Both the position numbers and the translations under genes were made by a program. Below are positions 24,101-34,567 of a stretch of DNA of 64,000 bases, one piece after another. Within the stretch, counting starts at the first letter, position 1, and each line of letters opens with the position of its first letter. The notes beneath the pieces are model-generated. The model saw only the letters and a list, made by a program, of their open reading frames with translations, ran no database searches and was not told where the DNA came from. Origin of the DNA: Streptomyces sp. NBC_01255 (GTDB lineage Bacteria; Actinomycetota; Actinomycetes; Streptomycetales; Streptomycetaceae); the NCBI RefSeq assembly GCF_036226445.1, contig NZ_CP108474.1, positions 868,001 to 932,000 of the forward strand, in the 5' to 3' direction.

Positions 24101-27100
24101 CGTACCCCGGTGGGCGGTGGGCCGCAGCCCGGCGGGTACGAGCAGGGCATCGTCCCGGGAGACCGCGGCGTCGAAGAGCGCGAGGCCCAGCTCCGGGGTG
24201 AGCGGGGTGACCCCGGCACGGCTCCAGCGTGCGAGGTCGCCGGCCCCGAGCGTGCCGCCCATGCCGTGCGTACCGTCCCAGAGGCCCCAGGCGAGCGACG
24301 TGGCGCGCAGGCCCGCGGCGGCGCGGTGGGCGGCGAGTGCGTCGAGGCCCGTGTTGGCCGCCGCGTAGTTGGCCTGGCCGGCGGTGCCGACGATGCCGGA
24401 GACGGAGGAGAAGAGCACGAAGGCGTCGAGCCGCAGGCCCTTCGTCAGCTCGTGCAGGTTCCACGCGGCATCGACCTTCGGGCGCAGTACCCCTGCCAGC
24501 CGTTCCGGCGCGAGTGCCTCCACCGTCGCGTCGTCCACGACGCCCGCCGTGTGGACCACGGCCGTCAGCGGATGCTCCGCGGGCACGGCGGCGATCACCC
24601 GCGCCAGGCTCGCGCGGTCCGCCACGTCGGCGGCGGCGAACGCCACCTCCGCGCCGAGCCCGGTGAGGTCCGCGCCCAGGTCGGCCGCTCCCGGAGCGTC
24701 GGCGCCGCGACGGCTCACCAGCACCAGGCGCCGCACCCCGTGACGCGCCACGAGATGGCGTGCGACGAGGGCGCCGAGTCCTCCCGTGCCGCCGGTGACG
24801 AGGACGGTGCCCTCGGGTCCGAAGCCGGGTCCGAAGCCTCCGCCGGTGTCGTCTCCGGAGGGAGCGACGGCGCGGGCCAGCCTCGGCGCGAGCAGTCGGC
24901 CGTCCCGTACCGCGAGCTGCGGCTCGTCCCCGGCCGCCGCCGCGCGCATCAGGTCCTCGGCTCCCTCGCCCTCGCCCTCGCCCAGGTCGAGGAGGAGCAG
25001 ACGCCCTGGGTGCTCGGCCTGGGCGGAACGGATGAGGCCCCACAGGGGGGCGGTGGCGAGGGACGTGACGTCCTCGCCGGGGCGGGTGGCGACCGCGCCG
25101 CGGGTGACGCACAGCAGCCGCGAACCGTCGAAGCGGGGCTCGGCGAGGAACTCCTGGACGATGCCGAGGGCGCGCCTGACGGCGGTGTGCGCGGCCGCCG
25201 CCGGCTCCTCCCCGTCGAGTGCCCAGCGGTCTGCCCGGACGACGACGTCCCCCGCACCGGCCTCGGCGGCCTCGGCCAGGCCGTCCAGGTCCTCGACTTG
25301 CGCCCCGGCCTGCCCGACGGGCTCCGGAGTGGCGGTCTGCGTCCACGCGACGGTGTAGAGGGCGTCGGCGACGCTCGTGCCGGCGGTGACGAGCCTGTCC
25401 TTCGCCACCGCGCGCAGGGTCAGCGAGTCCACGGTGGCCACGGGCGCACCGGTGGTGTCGGTGAGGCGGAGCGCGACCGTGTCCGGGCCGGTGGGCGAGA
25501 TCCGTACCCGGAGCGCGGTGGCGCCTTCGGCGTGCAGGGTCACCCCGGCCCACGCGAACGGCAGCCGGATCCGGCCGGAGGGATCGGCGTCGGCGCGACC
25601 GCCGTCGTCAACGGCCGCGCCGTCGAGCACGATCGGGTGGAGCGCCGCGTCGAGCAGCGCCGGGTGGACGCCGAAGAGTCCCGCGCTCGCGTGCCGTGCC
25701 GCGGGCAGCCGGATCTCGGCGAGCGTGTCGGCGCCGTCGTGCCACAGCCCCGTCAGGCCCTGGAAGGCGGGGCCGTATCCGTAGCCGAGTTCGGCGAGAC
25801 GGTCGTAGACGCCGTCGAGGGACGTGGCGGTCGCCGACGAGGGCGGCCAGGGCTCGGATGCCTCCGGGGCGGTGAGGTGGTGGTCCGCCTCCGTGGCCGG
25901 ATCCCCTTCGTCGAGTACGCCGGAGACGTGACGGGTCCACTCCCGGGGCGCGTCGTGGGTGGTGTCCGGTCCGCCGGAGTCGGGGCTGCTGTGCACGGTG
26001 AACGTGCGCCCGGCCGGGGACACGACGCCGCTCACCCCGACCTGGACGCGGACGGCACCCCGCTCGGGCAGGACGAGGGGCGCTTCGAGGGTGAGCTCCT
26101 CGACCCTGGCCGCGCCGACGTGGTCGCCCGCGGCGAGGGCGAGTTCCAGGAAGGCGGTGGCGGGGAGCAGGACGGCGCCGTTGACCACGTGGTCGGCCAG
26201 CCAGGGCTGGTCGGCCAGGGAGAGACGGCCGGTCAGCAGGACACCGTCGCCGCCCGCGACGTCGACCGTGGTCGTCAGCAGCGGGTGCCGCGCCGGGTCG
26301 AAGCCGAGGGCGCGGGCGTCCGTACGGGGCTCGGGCGTCAGCCAGTAGTGCTCGCGGCGGAAGGTATACGTGGGCAGGTCCGTGCGGCGCCCGTCCGGGA
26401 AGAACGACGCCCGGTCCAGGGGTGCGCCGTGGACGTGGGCGGTCGCGACCCCGGCGGCGAGGGTCTCGGCCTCGGGGCGGCCCGCGCGCAGGAGCGCGAC
26501 GGCGGTGACGTCCGGAGCGTCCGGAGCGTCCGTGGGGTCTCCGGGCCGTGCGAGGGCGTCCTCGGCAAGTGCCGTGAGGACGGCGTCGGGGCCGACCTCG
26601 ACGAGGACGGTCGCGTCCTGGGCGGCCAGGGTGCGGACGGCGTCCAGGAAGCGCACCGGGCGCCGGATCTGGTCGGTCCAGTACGCGGGCGAGGTGAGCT
26701 CGCCAGGGGTGACGAGCTCGCCGGTGACCGTGGAGACGAGGGGGATCCGCGGTTCCTCGAAGGTCAGGCCCTCGGCGACCTGGAGGAACTCGTCGAGGAC
26801 GTCGTCCATGTGCGGGGAGTGGAAGGCGTGGCTGACGCGCAGCCGGCGGGTGCGCCGGCCGCGCCGGGCCCACGCGGCGCGGAGTTCCTCGGCGGCGTCG
26901 GCGTCGCCGGAGACGACCACGGCGGTGGGACCGTTGACGGCGGCGACGGCGATCCTGCCCTCGTACCCCTTCAGGGACTCGACGACCTCGGCCTCGTCCG
27001 CCTGGACGGCGATCATCGCGCCGCCCGCGCGGGCCGCCTGCATGAGCCGGCCGCGGGCGGTGACGAGGTGTGCGGCGTCGTCGAGGGAGAGGACGCCGGC

Positions 27101-30100
27101 GACGTGGGCCGCGGCGATCTCGCCGACGGAGTGGCCGGTGAGCAGGTCGGGGACGAGGCCGTGGTGTTCGAGGAGGCGGAACAGCGCCACCTCGAAGGCG
27201 AAGAGGGCGGGCTGGGTGTACGCGGTGAGGTCCAGGTCCTCCCCGGTCGCGACGATCTCCCGCAGCGGCCGGTCGAGGTGCCGGTCGAGGGCCGCGTACA
27301 CGGTGTCGAGCGCGGCGGCGAACACGGGGTGCGCGGCGCGCAGTTCCTCGCCCATGGCGGCGCGCTGGGCTCCCTGGCCGGTGAAGAGGAAGGCCGTGCG
27401 TCCGGTCCTGCCGGCGCCGCCGGTGACCAGGCCGGTGGCCTGCTCGCCGCGGCCGAGGGCGGCGAGACCGGCGAGCAGCTCGCCCCGGGTGGCGGCGGTG
27501 AGGGCGGCCCTGTGCTCGAAGGACGTACGGGAGGCGAGTGAGCGCCCGAGGTCGGCGACGGTGACGTCGTCCCGGCCGTCGAGGAAGGCGCGGAGGCGGT
27601 CGGCCTGGGCGCGCAGGGCGGCGGCGTCGCGGGCGGAGACCACGAGGGGGGCGGGTGCGGGGACACGGCTGTCTCCCCGGTCCGGCTCCGGCTTCTCCGG
27701 CTTCTCCGGGGCCTGTTCGACCACGACATGCGCGTTCGTGCCGCTGATGCCGAAGGAGGAGATCGCCGCGCGGCGCGGGCGGCCCGTCACCGGCCACTCC
27801 CGTTCCTCGGTGAGGAGTTCCACGTCGCCGGAGTCCCAGTCGACGTGGGTGGTGGGCCGGTCCACGTGGAGCGTCCTGGGCAGGACGCCGTGGTGCATGG
27901 CGAGGACCATCTTGATGAGCCCGCCCACGCCCGCGGCGGCCTGCGTGTGGCCGATGTTCGACTTCAGCGAGCCGAGCTGGAGCGGGGCGCCCTCGCCGCG
28001 GTCCTGGCCGTACGTGCCGAGGATCGCCTCGGCCTCGATGGGGTCGCCGAGCCTCGTGCCCGTACCGTGCGCCTCGACGGCGTCGACCTCGTCGGGGGTG
28101 AGCCCGGCGTCGGCCAGGGCCTGCCGGATGACGCGCTGCTGGGACGGGCCGTTGGGGGCGGTGAGCCCGTTGGAGGCGCCGTCCTGGTTGACGGCGCTGC
28201 CTCGGATGACGGCGAGTACGGGGTGGCCGTTGCGCTCGGCGTCCGAGAGGCGCTCGACGACGAGGAGGCCGACGCCCTCGGCCCAGGAGGTGCCGTCGGC
28301 GGAGTCGGCGAACGCCTTGGAGCGGCCGTCGGCGGCGAGGCCGCGCTGCCGCGAGAACTCGACGAACATGCCCGGTGTCGACATGACGGTCGCTCCGCCG
28401 GCGAGGGCGAGCGTCGACTCGCCCTGCCGCAGCGACCGGACGGCCAGGTGCAGCGCGACCAGGGAGGACGAGCAGGCGGTGTCGACGGTGACGGCAGGAC
28501 CGGTGAGACCGAGCTGGTAGGCGATGCGCCCCGACATCACGCTGGGCGTGGTGCCGGTCAGGAGGTGGCCCTCCACACCCTCGGCTCCGTCGTGCATGCG
28601 CGGGCCGTAGTCCAGGGCGGTGGCGCCGACGAAGACGGCGGTCCGGCTGCCCCTGAGGTCCTCGGGGTCGAGCCCCGCGCGTTCCACGGCCTCCCACGCC
28701 GACTCCAGGAGGAGCCGCTGCTGCGGGTCCATGGCGAGGGCCTCGCGGGGTGAGATCCCGAAGAACCCGGCGTCGAACAGGGCGGCGTCGTGCAGGAATC
28801 CGCCCTCGCGGACCGAGCTCTTGCCGCTTCGGTCGGGATCTGCGTCGAACAGGTCCTCGTCCCAGCCCCGGTCGGCGGGCAGCCCGGAGACGGCGTCACG
28901 CCCCTCGGAGACGAGCCGCCACAGGTCCTCGGGCGAGCGGACGCCGCCGGGGTAGCGGCAGGCCATGCCGATGATCGCGATGGGCTCGGCGGTGGTGTCC
29001 GCCGGTGTCGCGGGTGGTATCCCGTCAGCCGCTCCGGTTCCGTCGGCCTCTCCGGTCCCGCCCGTGAGCAGGTCGCCCAGGTGTGCGGCGAGGGCGCGCG
29101 GCGTCGGGTGGTCGAAGAGGAGTCCGCTGGGCAGACTCAGGCCCGTGTCGTCGGCGAGCGCGTCCCGCAGCTCGACCGACATGAGGGAGTCGAAGCCCAG
29201 TTCCTTGAAGGTGAGGCCGAGTTCGACCCGGTTCGGGTCGGCGTACTCGAGGACGGCGGCGACGTGCGCGCGCACACGCTCGGTCGTCTCGTGGCGGGCG
29301 GGACGGTCGTCAGCGCCCGCGCTCTTCCCGCCCGCGCTCTTCCCGGAGGTGCCGGTACCTGTGCCCGTCCCTGCGAGCGGCGCCGCCGTCCGCGCGGCGC
29401 CGTCGAACCAGTGGCGTTCGCGCTGGAAGGCGTACGTCGGCAGGGGCACCCTGGCCGCGCCGCCGCTCCCGTGGACGGCGGCCCAGTCGACGTCGTGGCC
29501 CCGGGCGAAGACGGCGGCGAGCGCGGCGAGCAGCGCCGGGGGCTCCGGGCGGTCCTTGCGCAGGGCGGAGACCGTCGCGGCGGCCTCCGGGTCGCGTAAC
29601 GAGTCCGCCGCCATCGCGGAACAGACCCCGTCGGGACCGAGTTCCAGGAACGTGTCGGCGCCCGACTCCTCCAGGGCGCGTACGGCGTCGAGGAAGCGTA
29701 CGGGCCTGCGGACCTGGTCCACCCAGTACGCGGGATCGCTCCACTGGCCCGCTGTGACGGGCAGGCCCGTCACCGTGGACACCACGTCGACGCGGGGCTC
29801 CCGGAAGTCCAGCTCCCCGACGATCCGGCGGAAGTCGTCGAGCATCGGCTCCATGAGGGGCGAGTGGAAGGCGTGCGAGACGCTGAGGCGCTTCGTCCGT
29901 CGGCCTTGTTCGCGCAGGTGGGCGACGGCATCGAGGACGGCACGTTCGTCACCGGCGAGGACGACGGCGCGCGGGCCGTTCACGGCCGCGAGGGAGAGTT
30001 CCCGCTCGTGTCCCGCGAGGAGCGGCAGCACTTCCTCCTCGCTCGCCTCGACCGCGACCATCGCACCGCCCTCCGGCAGCGCCTGCATGAGCCGGCCGCG

Positions 30101-32161
30101 CGCGGCGACGAGGCGTGCGGCGTCGCGCAGCGAGAGGACCCCGGCCACATGGGCGGCGCTGATCTCGCCGACCGAGTGACCGGCGAGCACACCGGGCCTG
30201 ACGCCCCAGGACTCGACGAGACGGTGGAGGGCGACCTCCACGGCGAAGAGCGCGGGCTGCGTGTGGACGGTCCGGTCGAGGGTGTCGCCCGCCGCGACGA
30301 GCTCGGCGAGGGGCCGGTCGAGGAGGGGGTCGAGTTCGGCGGCGACGGCGTCGAAGGCCGCGGCGAAGGCCGGGTAGGCGGCGTACAACTCGACGCCCAT
30401 GCCCGTACGTTGGGCGCCCTGGCCGCTGAAGAGGACGGCGAGGCGTCCGGGGGCGGGGGCGCCCGTGACGACACCCGGTGCGGGCGTCCCGGCGGCGAGG
30501 GCGCGGAGGCCGTCGAGGAGACGGGCGCGGTCCTGGGCGAGGACGACCGCGCGGTGTCCGAAGACCGTGCGGGTGGTGACCAGGGCCCGTCCGAGGTCGG
30601 CGGGCGCGAGCTCCGGGTCCGCGTCGACGGTCTCGTGCAGGAGCCGTGCCTGGGCGCGCAGGGCCTCGCGCCCGCGGCCGCTGACGACGAAGGGCAGCGT
30701 GGCCCCGTCGCCGGCGGGGGCCCCGTCGGCGGCGGGGGCCCCGTCGGCGGCGGGGGCCCCGTCGGCGGCGGGGGCCCTGCCCCCGGGGCCGGGCCGCTCG
30801 CGGTCCGGGACGGGCCCTTCGCTGAGGACCACGTGGGCGTTGGTGCCGCCCATGCCGAACGAGCTGACACCGGCGACGAGTTCACGGTCCGGGTGCGGCC
30901 ACTCCCGCAGTCCGGTGGCCACGTCGAGACCGAGGGTGTCGAGCGGGATGCCCGGGTGGGGCGTACGGAAGTTGAGGCTGGCCGGGATCCGGCGCCGGCC
31001 GAGCGCGAGGAGCGTCTTGATGAGGCCGACGATGCCCGCGGCGCCCTCCAGGTGGCCGACGTTCGTCTTGGCCGAGCCGACGAGGAGGGGTTCGCCCGCC
31101 GGGCGGGCGGTCCCCGCCGCACCGAGCACCGCGCCGAGCGCGGCGGCCTCGATGGGGTCGCCGACGGGGGTACCGGTGCCGTGCAGTTCCACGTACTGGA
31201 CGGTGGACGGGTCCAGATCCGCCTTGCGGTACGCCTCGCGCAGCACCTTCTCCTGGGCGGTCCTGCTGGGCACGGTCAGCCCCGGGGTGGCGCCGTCGTT
31301 GTTGACGGCGCTGGCGCGGATGACGCCGTGGACGCGGTCGCCGTCGGCGAGGGCACGGGCGAGGGGCTTGAGGACGACGACTCCGCCGCCCTCGCCCCGG
31401 ACGAAGCCGTTGGCGCGCGCGTCGAAGGTGTAGGCGGTGCCGTCCGGGGAGAGTCCGCCGAAGCGCTCCTCGGTCACGGCGCTCTCCGCGAGGATGTTGA
31501 GGTTCACGCCGGCGACGAGCGCCGTCGTGGACTCCCCCGCGCGCAGGGACTCGCAGGCCAGGTGCACGGCGACGAGCGAGGACGACTGCGCGGTGTCGAC
31601 GGTGAGGCTCGGACCCTGCAGGCCGAGGTGGTACGAGACGCGGTTGGCGATGACGCCCCGGTTCACGCCCGCCATGGTGTGCTGGGTGATGGCCTGTTCG
31701 CCGTACTGGTAGAGGAGGTTCGCGTAGTCGTCGCGGAGGGTGCCGACGAAGACGGCGGTCCGGCTGCCGGCGAGGGTGCCGGGGACGATTCCGGCGTCCT
31801 CCAGTGCCTCCCAGGCGAGTTCGAGGACCAGGCGCTGCTGCGGGTCCATGGCGGCGGCCTCGCGGGGCGAGATCCCGAAGAAGGCCGCGTCGAAGAGGTC
31901 GAGGGAGTCCAGGAACCCGCCCCGGCGCACACCGCGCTCCGACGGGTCCGCCGCCGGCCCGGCGGCGTCCGCTCCGCCGAGTACCGACTCCCACCGGCCG
32001 GCGGGTACGTCGGTGACGGCGCTCTCCCCGTTCCGCAGGAGCTCCCAGAAGGCAGCCGGGTTCGAGGCCTTCGGCAGACGGCAGGACATGCCGACAACAG
32101 CGATGGCCTCGTTCGCGGGAATCCCGTCGTTCGTCGTCACGCCTGGCTGCCTCTTCGTCAC
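18200..32161 (-). CDS. Type I PKS loading module and modules 1-2: KSQ-AT-ACP / KS-AT-DH-KR-ACP / KS-AT-DH-KR-ACP
   Basis: This giant protein of about 4650 residues starts the assembly line (positions counted from TTG at 32173). The loading KS has Gln196 replacing the catalytic Cys (DTAQSSS), so it is a KSQ that decarboxylates malonyl-ACP to acetyl-ACP. The loading AT (about 570-860) has GHSVGE and HAFH, malonyl-type, followed by an ACP near 996. Module 1 has KS Cys1234, malonyl AT about 1580-1880, intact DH near 1996, B-type KR about 2455-2640 and ACP near 2777. Module 2 has KS Cys3014, malonyl AT about 3370-3660, intact DH near 3792, B-type KR about 4205-4390 and ACP near 4525, then a C-terminal docking segment. 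Both modules should install double bonds. GTG at 32161 follows a GGGGGA box; GTG at 32140 preceded by AAGAGG is an equally good start. The stop overlaps the next PKS gene, indicating coupled translation. Confidence 0.96.
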   Translation of the reverse strand: MTKRQPGVTTNDGIPANEAIAVVGMSCRLPKASNPAAFWELLRNGESAVTDVPAGRWESVLGGADAAGPAADPSERGVRRGGFLDSLDLFDAAFFGISPREAAAMDPQQRLVLELAWEALEDAGIVPGTLAGSRTAVFVGTLRDDYANLLYQYGEQAITQHTMAGVNRGVIANRVSYHLGLQGPSLTVDTAQSSSLVAVHLACESLRAGESTTALVAGVNLNILAESAVTEERFGGLSPDGTAYTFDARANGFVRGEGGGVVVLKPLARALADGDRVHGVIRASAVNNDGATPGLTVPSRTAQEKVLREAYRKADLDPSTVQYVELHGTGTPVGDPIEAAALGAVLGAAGTARPAGEPLLVGSAKTNVGHLEGAAGIVGLIKTLLALGRRRIPASLNFRTPHPGIPLDTLGLDVATGLREWPHPDRELVAGVSSFGMGGTNAHVVLSEGPVPDRERPGPGGRAPAADGAPAADGAPAADGAPAGDGATLPFVVSGRGREALRAQARLLHETVDADPELAPADLGRALVTTRTVFGHRAVVLAQDRARLLDGLRALAAGTPAPGVVTGAPAPGRLAVLFSGQGAQRTGMGVELYAAYPAFAAAFDAVAAELDPLLDRPLAELVAAGDTLDRTVHTQPALFAVEVALHRLVESWGVRPGVLAGHSVGEISAAHVAGVLSLRDAARLVAARGRLMQALPEGGAMVAVEASEEEVLPLLAGHERELSLAAVNGPRAVVLAGDERAVLDAVAHLREQGRRTKRLSVSHAFHSPLMEPMLDDFRRIVGELDFREPRVDVVSTVTGLPVTAGQWSDPAYWVDQVRRPVRFLDAVRALEESGADTFLELGPDGVCSAMAADSLRDPEAAATVSALRKDRPEPPALLAALAAVFARGHDVDWAAVHGSGGAARVPLPTYAFQRERHWFDGAARTAAPLAGTGTGTGTSGKSAGGKSAGADDRPARHETTERVRAHVAAVLEYADPNRVELGLTFKELGFDSLMSVELRDALADDTGLSLPSGLLFDHPTPRALAAHLGDLLTGGTGEADGTGAADGIPPATPADTTAEPIAIIGMACRYPGGVRSPEDLWRLVSEGRDAVSGLPADRGWDEDLFDADPDRSGKSSVREGGFLHDAALFDAGFFGISPREALAMDPQQRLLLESAWEAVERAGLDPEDLRGSRTAVFVGATALDYGPRMHDGAEGVEGHLLTGTTPSVMSGRIAYQLGLTGPAVTVDTACSSSLVALHLAVRSLRQGESTLALAGGATVMSTPGMFVEFSRQRGLAADGRSKAFADSADGTSWAEGVGLLVVERLSDAERNGHPVLAVIRGSAVNQDGASNGLTAPNGPSQQRVIRQALADAGLTPDEVDAVEAHGTGTRLGDPIEAEAILGTYGQDRGEGAPLQLGSLKSNIGHTQAAAGVGGLIKMVLAMHHGVLPRTLHVDRPTTHVDWDSGDVELLTEEREWPVTGRPRRAAISSFGISGTNAHVVVEQAPEKPEKPEPDRGDSRVPAPAPLVVSARDAAALRAQADRLRAFLDGRDDVTVADLGRSLASRTSFEHRAALTAATRGELLAGLAALGRGEQATGLVTGGAGRTGRTAFLFTGQGAQRAAMGEELRAAHPVFAAALDTVYAALDRHLDRPLREIVATGEDLDLTAYTQPALFAFEVALFRLLEHHGLVPDLLTGHSVGEIAAAHVAGVLSLDDAAHLVTARGRLMQAARAGGAMIAVQADEAEVVESLKGYEGRIAVAAVNGPTAVVVSGDADAAEELRAAWARRGRRTRRLRVSHAFHSPHMDDVLDEFLQVAEGLTFEEPRIPLVSTVTGELVTPGELTSPAYWTDQIRRPVRFLDAVRTLAAQDATVLVEVGPDAVLTALAEDALARPGDPTDAPDAPDVTAVALLRAGRPEAETLAAGVATAHVHGAPLDRASFFPDGRRTDLPTYTFRREHYWLTPEPRTDARALGFDPARHPLLTTTVDVAGGDGVLLTGRLSLADQPWLADHVVNGAVLLPATAFLELALAAGDHVGAARVEELTLEAPLVLPERGAVRVQVGVSGVVSPAGRTFTVHSSPDSGGPDTTHDAPREWTRHVSGVLDEGDPATEADHHLTAPEASEPWPPSSATATSLDGVYDRLAELGYGYGPAFQGLTGLWHDGADTLAEIRLPAARHASAGLFGVHPALLDAALHPIVLDGAAVDDGGRADADPSGRIRLPFAWAGVTLHAEGATALRVRISPTGPDTVALRLTDTTGAPVATVDSLTLRAVAKDRLVTAGTSVADALYTVAWTQTATPEPVGQAGAQVEDLDGLAEAAEAGAGDVVVRADRWALDGEEPAAAAHTAVRRALGIVQEFLAEPRFDGSRLLCVTRGAVATRPGEDVTSLATAPLWGLIRSAQAEHPGRLLLLDLGEGEGEGAEDLMRAAAAGDEPQLAVRDGRLLAPRLARAVAPSGDDTGGGFGPGFGPEGTVLVTGGTGGLGALVARHLVARHGVRRLVLVSRRGADAPGAADLGADLTGLGAEVAFAAADVADRASLARVIAAVPAEHPLTAVVHTAGVVDDATVEALAPERLAGVLRPKVDAAWNLHELTKGLRLDAFVLFSSVSGIVGTAGQANYAAANTGLDALAAHRAAAGLRATSLAWGLWDGTHGMGGTLGAGDLARWSRAGVTPLTPELGLALFDAAVSRDDALLVPAGLRPTAHRGTDGQPPALWRGLVRGRPRRTARAAGGEAAETSGTSGTWAGRLAAQSPEERRGTAVALVTAVVADVLGHTDSAAVGAERSFKDLGFDSLAGVELRNRLNAATGLRLPATAVFDHPSPAALAKHLLAQVPGGTAMSSAEASGGASSVRTATAEDPIAIVGMACRYPGGVSSPGDLWRLVAEGTDAISEFPVNRGWDLESLYDPDPERIGTSYVRHGGFLHEADGFDAEFFGMSPREATATDPQQRLLLETAWESFESAGIDPATLRGTNTGVYTGAMYDDYASRLAATPAEFEGFVLAGTLSSVVSGRLSYTYGLEGPAVTVDTACSSSLVALHLAANALRSGECDLALAGGVTVMAGPHVFVEFSRQRGLSEDGRCRSFGASADGTGWAEGVGLLLVERLSDAERNGHRVLAVLRGSAVNQDGASNGLTAPNGPAQERVIRQALASAGLSASDVDAVEAHGTGTRLGDPIEAQALLATYGQERPEERPLYLGSLKSNIGHAQAAAGVGGVIKMIESMRHGVLPRTLHVDEPSPHVDWEAGAVELLREEREWPEVGRPRRAAVSSFGISGTNAHVIIEQAPDAAARTVEHGASDAPTAPAGLGAALPWILSGRDERAVRDQAERLRTYAIEHPEASAADIGLSLATTRALLDHRTAVVGADRDELLDALAALARGEESPAVVRGGVTATGRTAVLLTGQGSQRQGMGRELYGRSPVFAASFDEICAHLDRQLPRPLKDVLFAPEGSENAALIDRTVFTQAALFAFETALFRLFEAHGLVPDYLIGHSIGEVTAAHLAGVLDLADACVLVAHRGRLMQSARADGAMAAVQAGEDEVREAIAALDADADADADVPVAVAVAGVNGPNATVVSGDEEAVERLVAHWREQGRRTKRLPVSHAFHSPHMDDIVDEFVAAVSGLTFRAPGIPVVSNVTGTLATVDQLTSPAYWARHIREAVRFADGVRYLEGEGVTEWLELGPDGVLVALVEDCLAKEAGSFATALRKGASETRTVGAAVARRALRGAGPDWAAVFPGARRVDLPTYAFRHRRYWLEDRAEVSGDATALGLAAADHPLLGAEVAMADRDGYVFTGRLSTRTHPWLADHAVAGSMLVPGTGLLELALTAGEQAGAGHVEELLLSAPLVVPERGGVQVQVVVGSAEETSGRRSVEVYGRPDAEDSWTVHAQGSVLPRAAAPDAPDAGGLTVWPPAGAAEVDLAGVYGRLAERGYEYGAAFQGLRRLWKSEGELFAEVALGEELRAESGLFAVHPALLDAALHSLLPGVATEDGPSWLPFSWSGVDVHATGSSVLRVRLALTSPDPDSLVVSLTLADGAGGSVGSVDSLVLRPLSREALRAAGAARDGLLRVEWRTVPVGAGEGADAPDPVVLVLPPGGAGPEGLAEAARGAVAEVLARVQEFLADESAAGSRLVVVTRGAVGVEAAEGVSDLVHAGVWGLVRSVQTEHPGRVVLADVEDEADVAVVLASGEEQAAVRGGRVLVPRLVRADVAAPAEESADWSRGTVLITGATGTLGSLAARHTVTRLGARRLVLVSRRGAEAPGAAELAEELAAAGAEVVFAAVDVADRAALAEVVAAVPAERPLTAVVHTAGVSDDATVEALTPERLDAVLRPKIDAVWNLHELTQEPALDTFVVYSSLAGLLGTAGQANYAAGNTFLDALMQHRRASGLAGVSLAWGLWAESSALSGHLGEADLRRLARSGLLPLESKDAMELFDSATSAGAADAVLAVTRLDTAALRARQDTPPVMLRGLVPSPPRRTAAGSGSTSTSMDGASALSERLAVLGRAERERALIDLVREQVAGVLGHADRGAVEAERAFQELGFDSLTAVELRNRLNSATGLRLPTTLVFDHPSPAALATRLLDLLAHDEVPPEEPVLTELARLKAAIGTAIETAATDGTAHERITAGLRELLDVADAAAGARDAEAGDANEDDDQDQDLTSASDEELFALFDDLE
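30703..30774. repeat. Four tandem 18-bp repeats in the KSQ-AT linker
   Basis: Four 18-bp units (CCCCGTCGGCGGCGGGGG type, the first with one change) encode a repeated Pro-Ala-Ala-Asp-Gly-Ala segment in the linker between the loading KS and AT. The repeat keeps the frame and is probably a neutral linker expansion. Confidence 0.85.
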
Positions 32162-32278
32162 TGAATCCCCCAACGGACTTACCCGACCACTTCTGCATTT
32201 CCGCCTACGCCAACGACCATACAGACGACGGGAATAGGCGCTGCAAATGTCCGGTAACTCGGATCGGGCAGGGGAGCT

Positions 32279-32296
32279 CGCTCATCGGCTGGTCAT
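32279..32296 (-). promoter_or_regulatory. Candidate SARP-binding direct repeat upstream of the PKS operon
   Basis: On the minus strand two heptamers, ATGACCA and ATGAGCG, start 11 bp apart, the spacing typical of SARP operators. They lie about 120-140 bp upstream of the PKS start and resemble the stronger GTGACCA repeats upstream of the monooxygenase and aminotransferase genes. No convincing -10 box could be fixed by eye. The surrounding 32174-32410 region is the divergent promoter region for the PKS operon and the second SnoaL-like gene. Confidence 0.45.
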
Positions 32297-32410
32297 TCAT
32301 GGGCGCTCGATTACTCCTCGCTGAACCCCTCGTGAGGCAGCCGGAGATAGCCTTCGAGCGCCAGTGGAATTAGCCGTGCACTTCACAGGGAAAGCGGGCA
32401 TGAATTCGCC

Positions 32411-32803
32411 ATGACGAGCCTTATCGACGACTTCGCTCTCACCGACGACGCGACCAGGCAGACCGAGCTCTACGTACGGGCGTTCAACTCGGGCGACCCT
32501 GATCTCGTCAACCTGCTCTACACCGAGACGGCGGTCTCCGCCTGGGAGGCGGACGCGCCGCTCACCGGCCAGGCCCGCAAGGACGCCCTCGCGGAGTTCC
32601 TCTCGCTCGGCCCGAAGATGACGGCCACGCTCCGCCACTCCTACGTGGCCGGCGACGCCGCGCTCCTGGTCGTGGACTGGCGGATCGACGTCACCGGCGC
32701 CGATGGCGTCGCGGAGGTTCACGAGGGCGTCGGCAACGACGTCCTGCGCCTCGGCGCGGACGGGAAGTGGCGCTTCGCCATCGACTACCCGAACGGCAGC
32801 TGA
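32411..32803 (+). CDS. SnoaL-like protein, candidate cyclase or tailoring protein (copy 2)
   Basis: A 130-residue NTF2/SnoaL-fold protein begins at the ATG at 32411. It shares LTDD, A-F-N-S-G-D, L-G-P-K and Y-V-A-G-D with the copy at 1359-1766, but the two differ elsewhere, so they are diverged paralogues rather than duplicates with one task. It is transcribed divergently from the PKS operon and is followed by a strong hairpin terminator, so it is a single-gene transcript. The pair brackets the PKS genes. Two SnoaL-like proteins in a cyclic-imine polyketide cluster could act on ring closure, epoxide opening or double-bond migration; the reaction cannot be read from sequence. Confidence 0.82.
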   Translation: MTSLIDDFALTDDATRQTELYVRAFNSGDPDLVNLLYTETAVSAWEADAPLTGQARKDALAEFLSLGPKMTATLRHSYVAGDAALLVVDWRIDVTGADGVAEVHEGVGNDVLRLGADGKWRFAIDYPNGS

Positions 32804-32813
32804 CGCCTGACGG

Positions 32814-32867
32814 GACGGAGAAGGGGCCCTGCTTCCGGTCGACCGGAAGCAGGCCCCCTTCTCCGTC
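32814..32867. terminator. Long bidirectional hairpin terminator
   Basis: An inverted repeat of about 26 bp with a single internal mismatch (32814-32840 against 32841-32867, centred on GTCGAC) separates the convergent SnoaL-like and type II thioesterase genes. The stem length and position make it a strong terminator for both. Confidence 0.9.
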
Positions 32868-32891
32868 GTGGCGCCGGCGCCACGGTGGGTG

Positions 32892-33644
32892 TCAGACGCG
32901 CAGGCCGAGCGCGGCGGTGATCACGTCGCCGATCTCCTCGGTGTGGCCGTCGAGGTAGAAGTGGCCGCCGGGGAAGACCCGCAGATCGGTGTCCGCGGCG
33001 GTGAAACCGCTCCATGCCGCCGCCCGCTCGACGGGGGCCACGGGGTCCGTGTCGCCGACGAGGACGGTGATCGGGCAGTCCAGCGGCGGGCCCGGCTGCC
33101 AGGCGTACGCGCCGATGGCCCGGTAGTCGGCGCGGAGGGCCGGCAGGGCCATCTCCATCAACTCGGGGTCGTCGAGGACGCCCGCGCCCGTGCCCCCGAG
33201 CGTCCGGATGGCCGCGATCACGTCGGCGTCGCTGGTCATCCGGTCGGCGGCCTGGGGCCGGGGCTCCGGCGCGGCCCGCCCGGAGAGGAACAGCCGCAGG
33301 GGGCCGGGCGCCGACCGCGCGGCGAGCCTGCGCGCCGTCTCGTAGGCGACGACCGCCCCCATGCTGTGCCCGAAGAAGGCGTACGGCCGGCCGTCCGCCG
33401 GGTCCAGGGCGTCCGCGACGAGTTCGGCGAGCCGGGTGACGGACTCGACCGGCTGCTCACGATGCCGGTCCTGCCGCCCCGGGTACTGCACGGCCAGCAC
33501 GTCGACGGCCGGGCTCAGGAGGCGGGAGAACGGCACGTAGGAGGTGGCCGCGCCGCCCGCGTGCGGGAAGCAGACCAGCCGGACCCCTCTCTCCGCGTCC
33601 CCCTGCGGCACCCCACCGAATCGCCGAAGCCATGTGACGTCCAC
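32892..33644 (-). CDS. Type II thioesterase (PKS editing enzyme)
   Basis: This 250-residue alpha/beta hydrolase matches the type II thioesterases that accompany modular PKS and NRPS clusters. It has the F-P-H-A-G-G oxyanion motif near residue 26, the nucleophile elbow GHSMG near 93, the catalytic Asp in GDTDP, and the catalytic His in GGHFYL near the C-terminus. Such enzymes remove aberrant acyl groups from ACPs and keep the assembly line moving. Because the PKS itself ends in a reductase and has no thioesterase domain, this is the only thioesterase in the cluster. The start is GTG at 33644 with an ideal AGGAGG 7-8 nt upstream. Two tandem 12-bp repeats lie just upstream. Confidence 0.92.
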   Translation of the reverse strand: MDVTWLRRFGGVPQGDAERGVRLVCFPHAGGAATSYVPFSRLLSPAVDVLAVQYPGRQDRHREQPVESVTRLAELVADALDPADGRPYAFFGHSMGAVVAYETARRLAARSAPGPLRLFLSGRAAPEPRPQAADRMTSDADVIAAIRTLGGTGAGVLDDPELMEMALPALRADYRAIGAYAWQPGPPLDCPITVLVGDTDPVAPVERAAAWSGFTAADTDLRVFPGGHFYLDGHTEEIGDVITAALGLRV

Positions 33645-33666
33645 TGCTGCCCCTCCTGTGCTTGCT

Positions 33667-33690
33667 CGGACTCCCGTTCGGATTCCCGTT
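33667..33690. repeat. Two tandem 12-bp repeats upstream of the thioesterase gene
   Basis: CGGACTCCCGTT and CGGATTCCCGTT follow each other directly, about 25 bp upstream of the GTG start. The 12-bp period differs from the 11-bp SARP spacing. It may be a regulatory element or chance. Confidence 0.5.
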
Positions 33691-33753
33691 CACGACTCTG
33701 CCGTACTCCCGCCGCTCCCGTACGCCGAACGGAGCGGCCGGCGGACGGTGCGG

Positions 33754-34347
33754 TCAGCGGACGGTGCCGTCCCAGCCGCCCCAGTCGCGCCGCCGCGCGA
33801 GCCCGGGCAGGTCGATGCGGCCCGTGCACCAGAGCAGGGTCTCGGTGGGGGCGTGCCCCGTCGGGGCGGTCGGGAAGAGCCGCTCGACGACGGGTGCGCA
33901 GAGGTCGTCCGTCGGCCGCCAGTCGAGGTCCAGCGCCGCGGCGACGTCGTACGTGTGGACGAGCATCTCGACGACGCCCATGGCGGCGAAGCCGGGGCCG
34001 TCCGAGTTGCCCCAGGGGTGGAAGGCACGGACCTGCGGGTCCGCCTCCCGCACGGCGGAGGCCAGGATGGTGGCGCAGACGCTGACGCCTTCGAGGCAGA
34101 CCGGGATCGGCGCCTGCTCGTTGAAGCCGGCGAGCATGCCGGTGAAGCGGTCGGACGGCCGGGCGATGAGGAGCGCCGAATAGCCGATGAGACCGAGGGC
34201 GGTGTGGTCGAGGACTTCGCGACAGGACCAGTCGCTGTCCCGGGCTTTGACGGACCAGTCCTGATCGGCGGCCTTCTGCAGAATGTCGGTGCAGTCGGTG
34301 GCGGTGGTAACTACGCGGTCGGGCCAGGAGATTGACATGCGAGTCAT
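33754..34347 (-). CDS. DinB-fold / maleylpyruvate isomerase N-terminal-like protein
   Basis: The protein is about 198 residues starting at ATG 34347 or ATG 34338 (no strong ribosome binding site distinguishes them). The N-terminal half, with W-S-x-R-E-V-L-D-H-x-A and a following long helix, resembles the metal-binding four-helix DinB/MDMPI fold used by mycothiol-dependent isomerases and transferases. The central H-T-Y-D-V-A-A-A-L segment supplies a second His commonly seen in this fold. Members often handle thiol adducts or isomerise double bonds. It is divergent from the monooxygenase gene and lies inside the cluster, so a role in adding mycothiol to the reactive polyene imine or in self-protection is possible, but this is inference. 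Confidence 0.7.
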   Translation of the reverse strand: MTRMSISWPDRVVTTATDCTDILQKAADQDWSVKARDSDWSCREVLDHTALGLIGYSALLIARPSDRFTGMLAGFNEQAPIPVCLEGVSVCATILASAVREADPQVRAFHPWGNSDGPGFAAMGVVEMLVHTYDVAAALDLDWRPTDDLCAPVVERLFPTAPTGHAPTETLLWCTGRIDLPGLARRRDWGGWDGTVR

Positions 34348-34463
34348 GCTGCCACAGATATCCACGGCTCCCGGGGAATCAATGGGCGGTGAGGGCCGCC
34401 GCCGTCCACTGTCCGCGAATCGCGCGGTAATTGCCCGGTAATCGGGAATACCCGGGCACCCCG

Positions 34464-34481
34464 GTGACCACCTCGTGACCA
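34464..34481 (+). promoter_or_regulatory. Candidate SARP-binding direct repeat upstream of the monooxygenase gene
   Basis: Two exact GTGACCA heptamers start 11 bp apart (34464 and 34475, spacer CCTC). A candidate -10 TACGCT starts at 34512, 37 bp after the second repeat start. The same arrangement, with a 36-bp distance to a -10-like TAGGGT, is present before the aminotransferase gene. Confidence 0.7.
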
Positions 34482-34567
34482 CGGTTTGATCGCCCGGGGA
34501 ACGGCCCGCCGTACGCTCGACGCCGGAACGTGACGAACGAGTCGATCGAGCAGGGAGATGGAATCGT

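Noticed and set aside
2000..31400. Long open frames antisense to the PKS genes (up to more than 1000 codons)
   Set aside because: They are shadows produced by high third-position GC in the real genes, have Arg/Pro/Gly-rich composition and no family resemblance.
1903..32161. Naming the product coelimycin, nigrifactin or argimycin
   Set aside because: The module order fits these families, but the methylmalonyl-type AT in module 5 and the different tailoring set do not. No close match can be confirmed without a database comparison.
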